Part shown: piece by piece, positions 32,482 through 43,824 of the stretch
Position numbering within the stretch: position 1 is the first letter of the stretch
How the letters are laid out: each line of letters starts with the position of its first letter
Source: Alphaproteobacteria bacterium
GTDB taxonomy: Bacteria > Pseudomonadota > Alphaproteobacteria > Caulobacterales > Caulobacteraceae
Direction of reading: 5' to 3'
Length of the DNA stretch: 64,000 nucleotides
Assembly (NCBI GenBank): GCA_018820275.1
Contig: JAHJOO010000014.1
Location: forward strand, 1-64,000
Translations under genes and position numbers: made by a program
The notes under the pieces: generated by a model
What the model was told of the DNA's origin: nothing
What the model saw: only the letters and a program-made list of their open reading frames with translations
Databases searched by the model: none

Positions 32482-33758
32482 TCGTCCCCCTTCAGCCGTC
32501 GGATCGTCGCCCCGCACGCGGTCAGTTTCTCTTCCAGCCGCTCGAAGCCGCGGTCGAGGTGATAGACGCGGTCGACGATCGTCTGGCCCTCGGCGACGAG
32601 GCCGGCGATCACAAGGCTGACGGAGGCGCGCAGGTCGGTGGCCATGACGGGTGCCCCGATCAGATGATCGACCCCCTTCACCAACGCCTCGCCGTTCTGG
32701 ACGTGGATGTCGGCACCGAGGCGGCCCAGCTCGGGCGCATGCATGAAGCGGTTCTCGAAGATGGTCTCGCGGATGCGGCTTTCGCCGTCGGCCAGCGTCA
32801 TCAGCGTCATGAACTGGGCCTGCAGGTCGGTGGCGAAACCCGGATAGACCTCGGTCTCGACGTCCACCGGGCGCAGGCGGACCGCCGGGTCGCGACGCAC
32901 GATCACGCCGTCGTCGGTGGGAGAGACCTCGACCCCTGCCTGAATCATCTTTTCGGAAAGGGCCGTCATCAGGTCGGCGCGGGCGCGGGTCAGGCGCACC
33001 TCGCCCCCCGCCATGGCCGCGGCGACGGCGAAGCTGCCCATTTCGATGCGGTCGGGAATCACCGACCAGTCGGCGCCACCCAGCGAGGTGACGCCGGTGA
33101 TGGTCAGGACGTCGGTGTCGATGCCCTCGATCTTCGCGCCCATGGCGGTCAGGCAGCGGGCGAGGTCGCCGATCTCCGGCTCCATGGCGGCCCGGCGCAG
33201 GACCGTGACGCCGTCGGCCATGACGGCCGCCAGCAGGGCGTGCTCGGTGGCGCCGACGGAGACGAAGGGAAACTCGATCTCGGCACCCTTCAGGCCGTTG
33301 GGCGCGACGGCGGAGACGTAGCCCTCGTCCAGCTGGATGGCGGCACCGAGGCGGCTCAGCGCGTCCAGATGCAGATCCACCGGGCGGGCGCCGATGGTGC
33401 AGCCGCCGGGCAGCGAAACCCGGGCGTGGCCGGTGCGGGCCAGAAGCGGACCCAGGACGTTGAAGCTGGCCCGCATCTGGCGGACCAGATCGTAGGGGGC
33501 GAAGGTCGAGGTGATCTCGCGCGCGTGGAACAGGGTCTCCTGCTCGCCGCCGTGACCGTTCTCGGTGACCTCGACGCCCAGCGCCTGCAGCAGGCGGCCC
33601 AGGAATTTGGTGTCGGCGAGGCGCGGCATGTTGGTCAGCCGCAGCGGCTGGTCGGTCAGGATCGACGCGGCCATCAGCTTGAGCGCGGAGTTCTTGGCGC
33701 CGCTGACCGGAATGCTTCCGTTCAGACGGGCGCCGCCCTGGATGGCGATGCGGTCCAT
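32478..33758 (-). CDS. murA: UDP-N-acetylglucosamine 1-carboxyvinyltransferase
   Basis: 426 residues. It catalyses the first committed step of peptidoglycan synthesis, adding enolpyruvate from PEP to UDP-GlcNAc. The N-terminus [20 protein letters not shown] is followed by [11 protein letters not shown] and the catalytic loop [16 protein letters not shown] with Cys120 (fosfomycin target; no Cys-to-Asp change). C-terminal [19 protein letters not shown] is standard. It is the first gene of the string leading to yacG. Confidence 0.98.
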   Translation of the reverse strand: MDRIAIQGGARLNGSIPVSGAKNSALKLMAASILTDQPLRLTNMPRLADTKFLGRLLQALGVEVTENGHGGEQETLFHAREITSTFAPYDLVRQMRASFNVLGPLLARTGHARVSLPGGCTIGARPVDLHLDALSRLGAAIQLDEGYVSAVAPNGLKGAEIEFPFVSVGATEHALLAAVMADGVTVLRRAAMEPEIGDLARCLTAMGAKIEGIDTDVLTITGVTSLGGADWSVIPDRIEMGSFAVAAAMAGGEVRLTRARADLMTALSEKMIQAGVEVSPTDDGVIVRRDPAVRLRPVDVETEVYPGFATDLQAQFMTLMTLADGESRIRETIFENRFMHAPELGRLGADIHVQNGEALVKGVDHLIGAPVMATDLRASVSLVIAGLVAEGQTIVDRVYHLDRGFERLEEKLTACGATIRRLKGDE

Positions 33759-33846
33759 GTCGATCCTGTTGCGCCGGGGTCACGCCCGGTCGGTCGATCT
33801 CTCTAGCGCGACCGTGCCGCACTGCGAAAGGGCGGCGGCGGAGGGA

Positions 33847-34002
33847 TCAGGATGAACTTCCGTTGCCGGGCGTTTCCGGGGCGGGAGGCGACGCCTTGCG
33901 GCGCTTGAGGTTGGCGCGCAGGGCCTGGGCCAGCCGCGCCTCCCGCTCTGACGGGGTCCGGCGCGAAGACGTGGGGGACGGCGGATCGCGGTCTTCGGTC
34001 AT
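33847..34002 (-). CDS. Small basic hypothetical protein
   Basis: 51 residues, upstream of murA on the same strand. It reads MTEDRDPPSPTSSRRTPSER, then EARLAQALRANLKRRKASPP, and ends GNGSSS. An amphipathic basic helix (REARLAQALRANLKRRK) is flanked by disordered Pro/Ser/Thr segments. The codons are strongly G/C-ending like true genes nearby. It could be a small nucleic-acid or ribosome-associated protein; no family is assigned. Confidence 0.65.
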   Translation of the reverse strand: MTEDRDPPSPTSSRRTPSEREARLAQALRANLKRRKASPPAPETPGNGSSS

Positions 34003-34098
34003 GCGGTCCAGCTTCGCCGACCGCGGATCGCACGTCGACGGAAATCGGGGCTTCCCCCCGGGGGATCGCTTCGCTATACGGCCGCTTCCTCAGATTCC

Positions 34099-34173
<75 letters not shown>

Positions 34174-34584
34174 CTAATCGATCGACGATCCGGCCCCCCG
34201 CAGGGGCCGGTCGTCGGCGCCGAGGGCCCGTCCCCAGTATGACCGGTCATAGCCGTCGTAGCCGTAGCCATAGGGCCGGCCGCGCGGACCTTCGCCCTCG
34301 GACTGCTGATAGTGCAGCGACACGCGCCCGCGCTCGCCGACCGGGGTGCTGACCGATCCGCCGAAGGCGCGATAGCCGCCGGTGCCGACGGACACGGACA
34401 CCTCGCCGAAGGTACGGTTCTCATCCCAGATGGGCACGCCGGACGCGTCGCCGCGCGCGGGGCTGCGGTCCAGCCAGGACTGGATCTGCGGGTCGATGCG
34501 GATGACCGGCGGCTGGGCCGGCGGCGGCGGATCCTGTGGCCCGACCGTGGGATCCAGCAGCAGGACGAGGGCAGCGATCAGCAT
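34174..34584 (-). CDS. Hypothetical exported protein
   Basis: 136 residues. A short signal-like N-terminus (MLIAALVLLLDPTVG) is followed by a Pro-rich linker (PQDPPPPAQPPVIRIDPQIQ), a beta-rich middle (GEVSVSVGTGGYRAFGGSVS; RGRVSLHYQQSEGEG), and a Gly/Tyr/Arg/Asp-rich tail (GRPYGYGYDGYDRSYWGRAL). The repeating strands suggest an envelope protein. No family is recognised. Its stop codon directly abuts the tRNA-Thr CCA in the convergent orientation. Confidence 0.75.
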   Translation of the reverse strand: MLIAALVLLLDPTVGPQDPPPPAQPPVIRIDPQIQSWLDRSPARGDASGVPIWDENRTFGEVSVSVGTGGYRAFGGSVSTPVGERGRVSLHYQQSEGEGPRGRPYGYGYDGYDRSYWGRALGADDRPLRGAGSSID

Positions 34585-34633
34585 GGGCGGGTCTCCCGTT
34601 CGATGCCCACCGTAAGCGGGAATGCGGCCAAGG

Positions 34634-35101
34634 TCAGGCGACGCCGTCGCCGCGGTTCAGCGGGTCCGGCAGGGGCTGGCCCGCCTCGACGAAGCTGAGC
34701 GCCACGGAGTTGATGCAATAGCGCAGGCCGGTGGGCGGGGGGCCGTCGGGGAAGACGTGGCCCTGGTGCGAATCGCAGCGGGCGCAGCGGGTCTCGACCC
34801 GGACCATGCCGTAGCTGCGGTCCTCGATGGCCAGGACGTGGGCCTCGTCCACCGGTTCGGTGAAGCTGGGCCAGCCGGTGCCGCTCTCGAACTTGGTGCC
34901 CGCGCGGAACAGGGGCAGGCCGCACATGCGGCAGCAGAAGACGCCGGGGCGCTTCTCGCCCAGCAGGACGCCGCAGAAGGGTGCCTCGGTGCCGTGGGCG
35001 AGGAGGACGCGTTTCTCCTCGGAGGACAGATCGGCCTCCAGCGCGACGCGCTGGGAGTCGCTGGGCGGGGTCAGGTCGTAGCCGGTGGGGGACGTGGTCA
35101 T
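34634..35101 (-). CDS. msrB: Peptide-methionine (R)-S-oxide reductase
   Basis: 155 residues. It reduces R-methionine sulfoxide in proteins. Zinc cysteines are at CRMC (57 and 60) and CARC (106 and 109). The substrate motif is FESGTGWPSF, and the catalytic cysteine is Cys129 in RYCINSVAL. The N-terminus lacks a signal peptide, so it is cytosolic. It is a single gene; the hairpin at 35118 separates it from the S41 homologue upstream. Confidence 0.96.
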   Translation of the reverse strand: MTTSPTGYDLTPPSDSQRVALEADLSSEEKRVLLAHGTEAPFCGVLLGEKRPGVFCCRMCGLPLFRAGTKFESGTGWPSFTEPVDEAHVLAIEDRSYGMVRVETRCARCDSHQGHVFPDGPPPTGLRYCINSVALSFVEAGQPLPDPLNRGDGVA

Positions 35102-35117
35102 GGCCCAGACATGGGAA

Positions 35118-35149
35118 GGGCCGGGAGAGGTTTCACCCCCTCCCGGCCC
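35118..35149 (-). terminator. Hairpin beyond the S41-like gene
   Basis: GGGCCGGGAG pairs with CTCCCGGCCC around a short loop containing TTTCA. It is placed 30 bases after the leftward S41-like gene. There is no U-tract, so it may act with Rho or as a stabilising 3' end. The GC-rich arms also resemble the dispersed palindromes of this window. Confidence 0.5.
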
Positions 35150-35179
35150 CGACCGGCGACTCGGCGTCGCGCGGACGCC

Positions 35180-36661
35180 CTAGAACAGGGTGGCGACCCA
35201 GGCCTTGACGGCGTTCTCGTCGGCCGGATTGCCCGTGTAGGTCAGGCCGGCTTCCGGGGTGTAGGGCTGCAGATGGCCGCGGGCCCGGCCGGTCCAGGCC
35301 TTGTGACCGTATTCGAGGTCGGCGTAGTTCGACGGCAGGCGCAGCAGGGTCGGCTCCACGAAGATCGAGCCGCCCGAGGTGGCCGTGCCGACGAGGCGGA
35401 CGTTGGGCAGCTGGACCAGCAGGTCCAGCAGGTCGAGGCAGGCACCGGCGCAGCCCTGATCGACGAGGACGACGACCGGACCCTGAACCGGGTTGGCGGC
35501 GCCGGTGTCGGCCGGGGCCGGGCGCCCCTGCAGGCTGAAGGTGTCCTGACCGGCGGCCAGGGCGGCGTCGAAGGCCTCGACCACCGCACGGGTCTCCTCG
35601 ATCACGGCCGGGTTCTCGGCGGCGAAGGCGGCGTCGCCCTCCATCCGGCCGAGGGTTTCGGCGAACCAGGCGCGGTTGTCGGGGGTGGCGCGATAGGTGA
35701 TCGATTCGGCGGCCGGCTGGCGGCTGACGGTGTATTCCGGCGACCAGATGCGGTTGGCGACGCCATAGGCGCGGCGCAGCGAGGTGTACTCGTCCTGGCT
35801 GGCGGCCCGCAGGTCCAGAACGAAGCCGTTCGGCCCGCGCAGCGAGTCCACCGCGCCCTCGAGCTGGGTGTTGAAGGTGCGCCAGTCGGCCTCGTCGGCC
35901 AGGGTGTTGACGCGCAGCCAGGGGCGGCCGCCGACGTCCTCGATGGCCAGCGGCTCGGCACCCGGCATGAAGACGGTGGCGCGGTAGGCGGCCTCCATCG
36001 CCTGCGGGCTGACCGGCTGGATCTCCAGGGTCACGTCGCGGGGACGACCGCGGCCCGACTGGAATTTGCAGGTCTGCGGCACGCCGCGGGCGAACGGGTT
36101 GTTGCGGTTCCACAGCAGGTAGGGGGCGGAGTAGACGCGTCCGGCCTCGGTGGTCAGGTCGCCCTCCCACAGGTCCAGCTTCTGCTGGGCGAATTCCTCG
36201 ATCGGAACGCCGTTGCACTCGGTCACCACGGCGCCGAGCTGGGGCGCGCGGCGCAGGCCGGGCTGGACGTAGGTGACGACGTACTTGCCGTCGCGCCAGC
36301 CGGTGGCGACGCCCGCCCACGAGGTGGCGAAGTACGGGCCCAGCAGGTCGAAGGTCGGGTCGATGCGGACGCTGGGGTCCCGGAAGCCGTTGGCGTAGTA
36401 GCGCATCAGATAGGCGTGGCTGTCGCCCGAGTTGACGCGGCCCGAGAAGCCCTGGGCCTGGGCCAGGCCGTTGTCCAGCCAGGTCCGGAACGCGTCGCTG
36501 GCGACGCCGGGCGTGGTCAGGGCCGGGTGGTTCTGGCGGATCTCTTCCTCGGCCTTGGTCAGGTCCTGCACGGCGAGGGCGCGGAAGTCCTGTGCATGGG
36601 CCGCGGCGGCGCTCAGGGTCATGACGAGGGCGGACGCGGCGGTCAGCAGGCGAAGGGACAT
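35180..36661 (-). CDS. S41 peptidase homologue, probably catalytically inactive
   Basis: 493 residues with a Sec signal (ending AAAAHAQ). It resembles S41 (C-terminal processing/tricorn-like) peptidases: an N-terminal helical region, a PDZ-like GLRRAPQLGAVVTECNGVPI section, and the core FVLDLRAASQDEYTSLRRA ... GPVVVLVDQGCAGACLDLLD ... NVRLVGTATSGGSIFVEPT. Aligned with Tsp (S430 in FSASASE, K455 in FGKGT), the nucleophile position falls on Gly in CAGAC and the lysine position on Gly in TSGGS. It may act as a binding or scaffolding protein in the periplasm. A loss-of-function reading depends on that alignment. Confidence 0.75.
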   Translation of the reverse strand: MSLRLLTAASALVMTLSAAAAHAQDFRALAVQDLTKAEEEIRQNHPALTTPGVASDAFRTWLDNGLAQAQGFSGRVNSGDSHAYLMRYYANGFRDPSVRIDPTFDLLGPYFATSWAGVATGWRDGKYVVTYVQPGLRRAPQLGAVVTECNGVPIEEFAQQKLDLWEGDLTTEAGRVYSAPYLLWNRNNPFARGVPQTCKFQSGRGRPRDVTLEIQPVSPQAMEAAYRATVFMPGAEPLAIEDVGGRPWLRVNTLADEADWRTFNTQLEGAVDSLRGPNGFVLDLRAASQDEYTSLRRAYGVANRIWSPEYTVSRQPAAESITYRATPDNRAWFAETLGRMEGDAAFAAENPAVIEETRAVVEAFDAALAAGQDTFSLQGRPAPADTGAANPVQGPVVVLVDQGCAGACLDLLDLLVQLPNVRLVGTATSGGSIFVEPTLLRLPSNYADLEYGHKAWTGRARGHLQPYTPEAGLTYTGNPADENAVKAWVATLF

Positions 36662-36854
36662 CGGGAACTCCGGGTAACCGTTCGGGCCAAGCGGCCGGGG
36701 ATGCGGGCGACGTTAAAGCGTCCGGAGCGAAGCTTGCCAAGCCCGGACGCCGACGGCGCGAACCCGCGTTCCGGTTTACTCCCACGCGCTCGCGGCCTAA
36801 TCGGGGCCGGACGATCACAAATGTTTCAGGCCCAGCGAGCGCCGTTTTCAGCCC

Positions 36855-38837
<1,983 letters not shown>

Positions 38838-38907
38838 GACGCCGACGCGGCTTTCCTTTCGGATCCGGCTTGTGCCTATTGCGGGTCAGCCCGAAGGAGC
38901 CTTCCCC

Positions 38908-40476
38908 ATGCGCCTCGCCCTCGCCGCCTGTCTGTCCGCCCTGCTCCTTGCCGCCGGAGCGGCGCCCGTGCTGGCCCAGTCCCCGGAGCGCGGCGAGCGG
39001 TGGGTGGGGCGGATGGCGGCGCTGTCGGACGACGCCATGGAGGGCCGGAGGGTCGGCACGCCCGGCTATGACCGGGCCGCGGCCTGGGTGGTCGGCGAAA
39101 TGGAGGCGCTGGGGCTGAAGCCCGGCGGCGTGGACGGGGGCTGGTACCAGCCGATCCGGTTTCTGGAGCAGACGGTCCACCTGGGCGCCTCGAGCGCCGA
39201 ACTGACCGTCGGCGGGGCCACGCGGGCGCTGACCCTGCCGGCCGATGCGGTGGTCGGCGGCGGCCGCACCCTGCCCGCCACGATCGACGCGGAGCTGATC
39301 TTCGTCGGCTACGGCCTGCACATCCCCTCGGAAGACTACAGCGATCTGGACGGGGTCGACCTGACCGGCAAGATCGCCGTCTTCATCAACGGCGCGCCCA
39401 CCGGCCTGCCCAGCCTGACGCTGACCCATGCGCGGGCCCAGCGCACGGCGGGGCTGATGTCGCGGGGCGCCGTGGGCACGATCAGCCTGGTCCCGCCGCA
39501 GGCCGACCCGACGGGCACCTGGGCGGGCGTGACGCGCGGCGCCGCGCGGCCGGGCTTCTTCCCCGACACGGGCGAGCGCCCCTTCGCCGAGATCGTCCTG
39601 CATCCGGACCACGGCGCCGGCCTGTTCGCCGGCGCGCCGAAGTCGCTGGACCAGATCGTGGCCGACGCCCGCGCGGGGGCCCCGCAGACCTCCTTCCCCC
39701 TGGACGCGCGGCTGAGCGGGCGGTTCGTCGCCACCAGCACGACGGTGGTCTCGCCCAATGTGATCGGCGTGCTGCCGGGGTCGGACCCCGAGCTGGCCGA
39801 CGAATACGTGGTCATGACCTCGCACCTGGACGGCTACGGGATCGGCGAGCCGGTGAACGGGGACGCCATCTACAATGGCGCGCTGGACAACGCCTCGGGC
39901 GTCGCGGCGCAGCTGGACATCGCCGAGCAGCTGATCGCGGCGAAGCCCCGCCGGTCGATCCTGTTCGTGATCGTCACGGCGGAGGAGCGGGGCCTGCTGG
40001 GCTCGCGCGCCTTCGTCGCCAATCCGACGGTGCCGCGTGAGAGCATCGTCGGAAACCTGAACTATGACATGGCCCTGCCGATCATTCCTCTGACCGGCGT
40101 GAATGTGCTGGGGGCGACCGAGAGCACCTTCGGCGTCCACGCGGCGGCGGTGAGCGCGGAGATGGGCCTGCCCCTGACGCCCGACCCCTTCCCGGCCGAG
40201 AACCGCTTCATCCGCTCGGACCAGTATTCCTTCATCGCCGCGGGCATCCCGGCGGTGGCGTTCAAGTTCGGCTTCGCCGCCGGCACGCCGGAGGCGACGA
40301 CCATCCGGACCTTCAACGAGACCCACTATCACAAGCCCACCGACGACATGACGACCACGCCGATCCTGGTCGAGGACGAGATCCGCCTGCACGACTTCAT
40401 CACGGCGCTGGCGCTGCGGATCGCCAACGCGGACGACCGGCCGACCTGGAACGCGGACAGCATCTTCGGGAAGTGA
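38908..40476 (+). CDS. M28-family metallopeptidase (PA domain)
   Basis: 522 residues with a signal peptide (MRLALAACLSALLLAAGAAP). A PA-like insert (ELIFVGYGLHIPSEDYSDLD; GVDLTGKIAVFINGAP) precedes the catalytic M28 domain. Zinc ligands are His in VVMTSHLDGYG, Asp in YNGALDNASGVAAQL, Glu pair in IVTAEERGLLGSRAF, Asp in NLNYDMALP and His in THYHKPTDDM. It is a secreted aminopeptidase. It begins 70 bases after pccA, preceded by AAGGAG. Confidence 0.93.
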   Translation: MRLALAACLSALLLAAGAAPVLAQSPERGERWVGRMAALSDDAMEGRRVGTPGYDRAAAWVVGEMEALGLKPGGVDGGWYQPIRFLEQTVHLGASSAELTVGGATRALTLPADAVVGGGRTLPATIDAELIFVGYGLHIPSEDYSDLDGVDLTGKIAVFINGAPTGLPSLTLTHARAQRTAGLMSRGAVGTISLVPPQADPTGTWAGVTRGAARPGFFPDTGERPFAEIVLHPDHGAGLFAGAPKSLDQIVADARAGAPQTSFPLDARLSGRFVATSTTVVSPNVIGVLPGSDPELADEYVVMTSHLDGYGIGEPVNGDAIYNGALDNASGVAAQLDIAEQLIAAKPRRSILFVIVTAEERGLLGSRAFVANPTVPRESIVGNLNYDMALPIIPLTGVNVLGATESTFGVHAAAVSAEMGLPLTPDPFPAENRFIRSDQYSFIAAGIPAVAFKFGFAAGTPEATTIRTFNETHYHKPTDDMTTTPILVEDEIRLHDFITALALRIANADDRPTWNADSIFGK

Positions 40477-40530
40477 GTGCGGCGACGCGGCGCGCGCCAG
40501 CGGGGCTGGACAAGGGAAGTGAGCGCGCTT

Positions 40531-40549
40531 AATGCGACCCGCTCTCATT
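40531..40549 (+). promoter_or_regulatory. Fur box
   Basis: AATGCGA - five bases - TCTCATT, a 19-base imperfect inverted repeat matching the AATGAGA-type half-sites of Fur boxes. It lies 25 bases before the proposed GTG of a TonB-dependent siderophore receptor. Iron-dependent repression is the expected outcome. Confidence 0.75.
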
Positions 40550-40573
40550 CTCACTCGCGAAAGTCATCCCGCC

Positions 40574-42733
40574 GTGCGCGTCTCCCCGCTGCTGCTCGCC
40601 GCCTCCACCCTGGCCCTGATCGCCGCCCTGCCCGCGCATGCGCAGCAGCGGGACGCGGAGGCGACGCAGGTCGAGGACGTGATCGTCACCGGGTCGCAGG
40701 TAGCGATCAGCCCGGCCTATGCCGGCGGGCAGGTGGCGACGGGCGGGCGCGTGGGGCTGTTCGGCGCGCTGGACGTGATGGACACGCCGTTCGCCACGGC
40801 CAACTACACCGAGGAACTGGCCCGCAATCAGCAGGCGCGCAGCGTCGGCGACGTTCTGCAGAACGACCCGGTGGTGCGTGTCACCAAGGGCTTCGGGAAC
40901 TTCCAGGAGCTGTACGTGGTGCGCGGCTTCCCCGTGTACTCCGACGACATGACCTACAACGGCCTGTACGGCGTGCTGCCGCGCCAGTTCGTGGCCGCCG
41001 AGCTGCTGGAGCGGGTCGAGGTGTTCCGGGGAGCGACCGCCTTCCTGAACGGCGCGGCCCCGGGCGGGTCGGGCGTCGGCGGGGCCTTCAACCTGATGCC
41101 CAAGCGCGCGGGGGCCGACCTGACGCGCCTGACGGCCGGCATCGAGGGCGGCGGCGAGCTGTATGGCGCCGCCGACGTGTCGCGGCGCTTCGGCGCGGAT
41201 CGTGACTGGGGCGTGCGGCTGACCCTGGCGCGGCGCGACGGCGAGTCGTCGGTCGACCGGCAGGAACGGACGCTTGACGTGATCGGCCTGGGCGTCGACC
41301 GCCGCGGCGCCGGGGCGAGGTTCTCGGCCGACATCGGCTATCAGGACCACCGCATCGACGCCCCGCGTCCGACGGTGACGCCGGCCGGCGCCGTGCCGAC
41401 GCCGCCGGACGCCAGCGGCAACTTCGCCCAGCCCTGGACCTATACCGACGAGCGCCAGCTGTTCGGCGCGGCGCGCGGCGAGTTCGACCTGGCCCCCAGC
41501 GTCACCGCCTGGGCCGCGATCGGCGGACGCGACGGACGCGAGGCCAATGTGCTGGCCAACCCGACGGCCCATCCGGACGGGACCCTGTCGGCCTATCGCT
41601 TCGACAACGCGCGCGAGGACTCGGTGCTATCGGGCGACGTCGGCATCCGGGCGGAGCTGACGACCGGCCCGGTCGCGCACCGGCTGGTGGCGTCGGCCTC
41701 GTCGGTCAGCCTGAAGTCGCGCAACGCCTATGCCTTCTCCAGCTTCGCGGGCTTCGGCTCGGACCTGTATACGCCGGTGGACGTGACGCCTCCGGCGGCG
41801 AACTTCTTCGTCGGCGGCGATCTGGACGCGCCGGGAGTGACCGAGCGCGTGCGCAACTCGTCGTTCGCCGTGGCGGACATGATGAGCCTGCTGAACGGCC
41901 GGCTGCTGGTGACCGCGGGCGCGCGGTTCCAGGACATCCGCACGCGGACCTATGACTACAACACCGGTGCCCTGGGCTCGTCCTACGACAGCGACGCGGT
42001 CACCCCGGCGTTCGCGGTGGTCTACAAGCCCAACGACTGGATCTCGATCTACGCCAACTATGCCGAGGCGCTGGTTCCCGGCCAGATCGCCCCGGCGACC
42101 AGCGGCGGCGCGCCGGTGACGAACGCGGGCGAGGTGCTGTCGCCCTTCCGCGGCGAGCAGGCCGAGGTCGGGTTCAAGTATGACGTAGGCCGGTTCGGCG
42201 GCACGGTCAGCCTGTTCTCGACCACCCTGCCCAGCGCCTTCGTCGAGGGCGGCGTGTTCGCGGCCAACGGCGAGCAGCGCAATCAGGGGCTGGAAGTCAC
42301 CTGGTTCGGCGAGCCGCGCGACGGCCTGCGCGTGCTGGGCGGTTGGACGCTGATCGACGCCGAGCTGCGGCGCACGGCGGGCGGCGCGCTGGACGGCAAG
42401 ACCGCGATCGGCGTGCCGGAATTCCAGGCCAATGTGAACGTCGAATGGGACCTGCCCATGGTTCGGGGTCTGACCGTCGAGGGCCGGGTCGTGCACACCG
42501 GCACGCAGCCGGTGAACGCCACCAACACGGTCGAGCTGGACAGCTGGACCCGGCTGGACGCGGGCGCGCGCTGGAGCTTCGACGCGGCCGGCAATCCGCT
42601 GACCCTGCGCACGCGGGTCGAGAACGTGCTGGACGAGGACCAGTGGGTCGCCGTCGGCGGCTATCCGGGCGCCAACTATCTGACGCTGGGCGCGCCGCGC
42701 ACCTTCAGCCTGCAGCTGTCGGCGGAGTTCTGA
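40574..42733 (+). CDS. TonB-dependent siderophore receptor
   Basis: 719 residues from GTG at 40574, which gives a clean signal peptide (VRVSPLLLAASTLALIAALP, then AHAQ). An ATG at 40532 is in frame but falls inside the Fur box. The plug domain has VEDVIVTGSQVAIS, DVMDTPFATANYTEELARNQ, SVGDVLQNDPVVRV, VVRGFPVYSDDMTYNGLYG and ERVEVFRGATAFLNG, all hallmarks of FhuA/FpvA-type siderophore receptors. The barrel ends FSLQLSAEF, with the terminal Phe. It imports ferric siderophore using TonB-ExbBD. It is followed by a PepSY membrane protein, a common ferrisiderophore-utilisation partner. Confidence 0.93.
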   Translation: MRVSPLLLAASTLALIAALPAHAQQRDAEATQVEDVIVTGSQVAISPAYAGGQVATGGRVGLFGALDVMDTPFATANYTEELARNQQARSVGDVLQNDPVVRVTKGFGNFQELYVVRGFPVYSDDMTYNGLYGVLPRQFVAAELLERVEVFRGATAFLNGAAPGGSGVGGAFNLMPKRAGADLTRLTAGIEGGGELYGAADVSRRFGADRDWGVRLTLARRDGESSVDRQERTLDVIGLGVDRRGAGARFSADIGYQDHRIDAPRPTVTPAGAVPTPPDASGNFAQPWTYTDERQLFGAARGEFDLAPSVTAWAAIGGRDGREANVLANPTAHPDGTLSAYRFDNAREDSVLSGDVGIRAELTTGPVAHRLVASASSVSLKSRNAYAFSSFAGFGSDLYTPVDVTPPAANFFVGGDLDAPGVTERVRNSSFAVADMMSLLNGRLLVTAGARFQDIRTRTYDYNTGALGSSYDSDAVTPAFAVVYKPNDWISIYANYAEALVPGQIAPATSGGAPVTNAGEVLSPFRGEQAEVGFKYDVGRFGGTVSLFSTTLPSAFVEGGVFAANGEQRNQGLEVTWFGEPRDGLRVLGGWTLIDAELRRTAGGALDGKTAIGVPEFQANVNVEWDLPMVRGLTVEGRVVHTGTQPVNATNTVELDSWTRLDAGARWSFDAAGNPLTLRTRVENVLDEDQWVAVGGYPGANYLTLGAPRTFSLQLSAEF

Positions 42734-42738
42734 CCGGC

Positions 42739-43824
42739 ATGACGCCGGCGGCGATCCGGGGCTGGGCGTGGGCGCATCGGTGGTCGAGCCTGGTCTCGAC
42801 CGCCTTTCTGCTGATGCTGTGCGTCACCGGCCTGCCGCTGGTGTTCAGCCACGAGATCAACGACGCCCTGCTGCACCAGGAGTGGGAGCCGGCCGCAGCG
42901 GACCGGATCAGCCTGGACGCCGTGCTGGACCGGGCTTTGGCGAACCATCCCGGCGACGTGCCGGCCTTCATGAGTTTCGACGAGGACCGGCCGGTGGTGA
43001 ACGTCACCAGCCGGGCACCCGATGCGCCGGCGGGCGTCTATAATTTCCAGCCGCTGGACGCGACCAGCGGCGAAGCCGCGCCGCCGGTGGCGGGGCATCC
43101 CCTGGTCGAGTTCCTGCTGCAGCTGCACACCGACATGTTCCTGGGCCTGCCGGGGATGCTGTTCCTGGGCGCGATGGGCCTGCTGATGGTGATCGCCGTG
43201 GTGTCGGGCGTGGTGCTGTACGCGCCCTTCATGCGGCGGCTGGAGTTCGGCACGGTGCGGCGGGAGAAGGCGGCGCGGACGCGGTGGCTGGACTGGCACA
43301 ACTTGCTGGGCATCGTCACGGTCGCCTGGGTGCTGGTCGTGGGGGTGACGGGGATCGTCAACACCCTGGCCGTGCCGATCACCACGCACTGGAAGGACAC
43401 GGCGCTGATGGCGCTGGTCGACGCCGAGGATGCGCGGCCGTTCGACCCGGCGAACCGCGCGTCGCTGGATCAGGCGGTGCGCGACGCCCGGGCCGCCCTG
43501 CCCGGCATGACGCTGCAGTTCGTGGCCTTTCCGGGCACGGACTACACCACCGACCGGCACTATGCCGTCTTCTTCCACGGCGACAGCCCGGTGACCGAGC
43601 ACCTGATCACCCCGGCGCTGATCGACGCCCGGACGGGCGAGTTGACGGCGGTGGCGCGGCCGCCGTGGTACGTCTCGCTGCTGTCGCTGTCGCAGCCGCT
43701 GCACTTCGGCGACTACGGCGGGATGGGGCTGAAGATCGTCTGGGCCCTGCTGGACCTGGCGACGATCGTGGTGCTGGGCTCGGGCCTGTACCTGTGGTGG
43801 CCGCGTCGCAGGAAGGCGGCATGA
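42739..43824 (+). CDS. PepSY-associated membrane protein (putative ferrisiderophore reductase)
   Basis: 361 residues. It has four membrane helices: residues 14-38 (WSSLVSTAFLLMLCVTGLPL), about 135-160 (GMLFLGAMGLLMVIAVVSGV), about 190-215 (NLLGIVTVAWVLVVGVTGIV), and near the C-terminus (IVWALLDLATIVVLGSGLYL). Conserved histidines lie in HRWSS, FSHEIND, QLHTD and DWHNLLG, consistent with heme ligands in PepSY_TM proteins such as FpvG/PiuB. It is five bases after the receptor gene in one operon. It probably reduces or releases iron from the siderophore (family inference). Confidence 0.88.
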   Translation: MTPAAIRGWAWAHRWSSLVSTAFLLMLCVTGLPLVFSHEINDALLHQEWEPAAADRISLDAVLDRALANHPGDVPAFMSFDEDRPVVNVTSRAPDAPAGVYNFQPLDATSGEAAPPVAGHPLVEFLLQLHTDMFLGLPGMLFLGAMGLLMVIAVVSGVVLYAPFMRRLEFGTVRREKAARTRWLDWHNLLGIVTVAWVLVVGVTGIVNTLAVPITTHWKDTALMALVDAEDARPFDPANRASLDQAVRDARAALPGMTLQFVAFPGTDYTTDRHYAVFFHGDSPVTEHLITPALIDARTGELTAVARPPWYVSLLSLSQPLHFGDYGGMGLKIVWALLDLATIVVLGSGLYLWWPRRRKAA

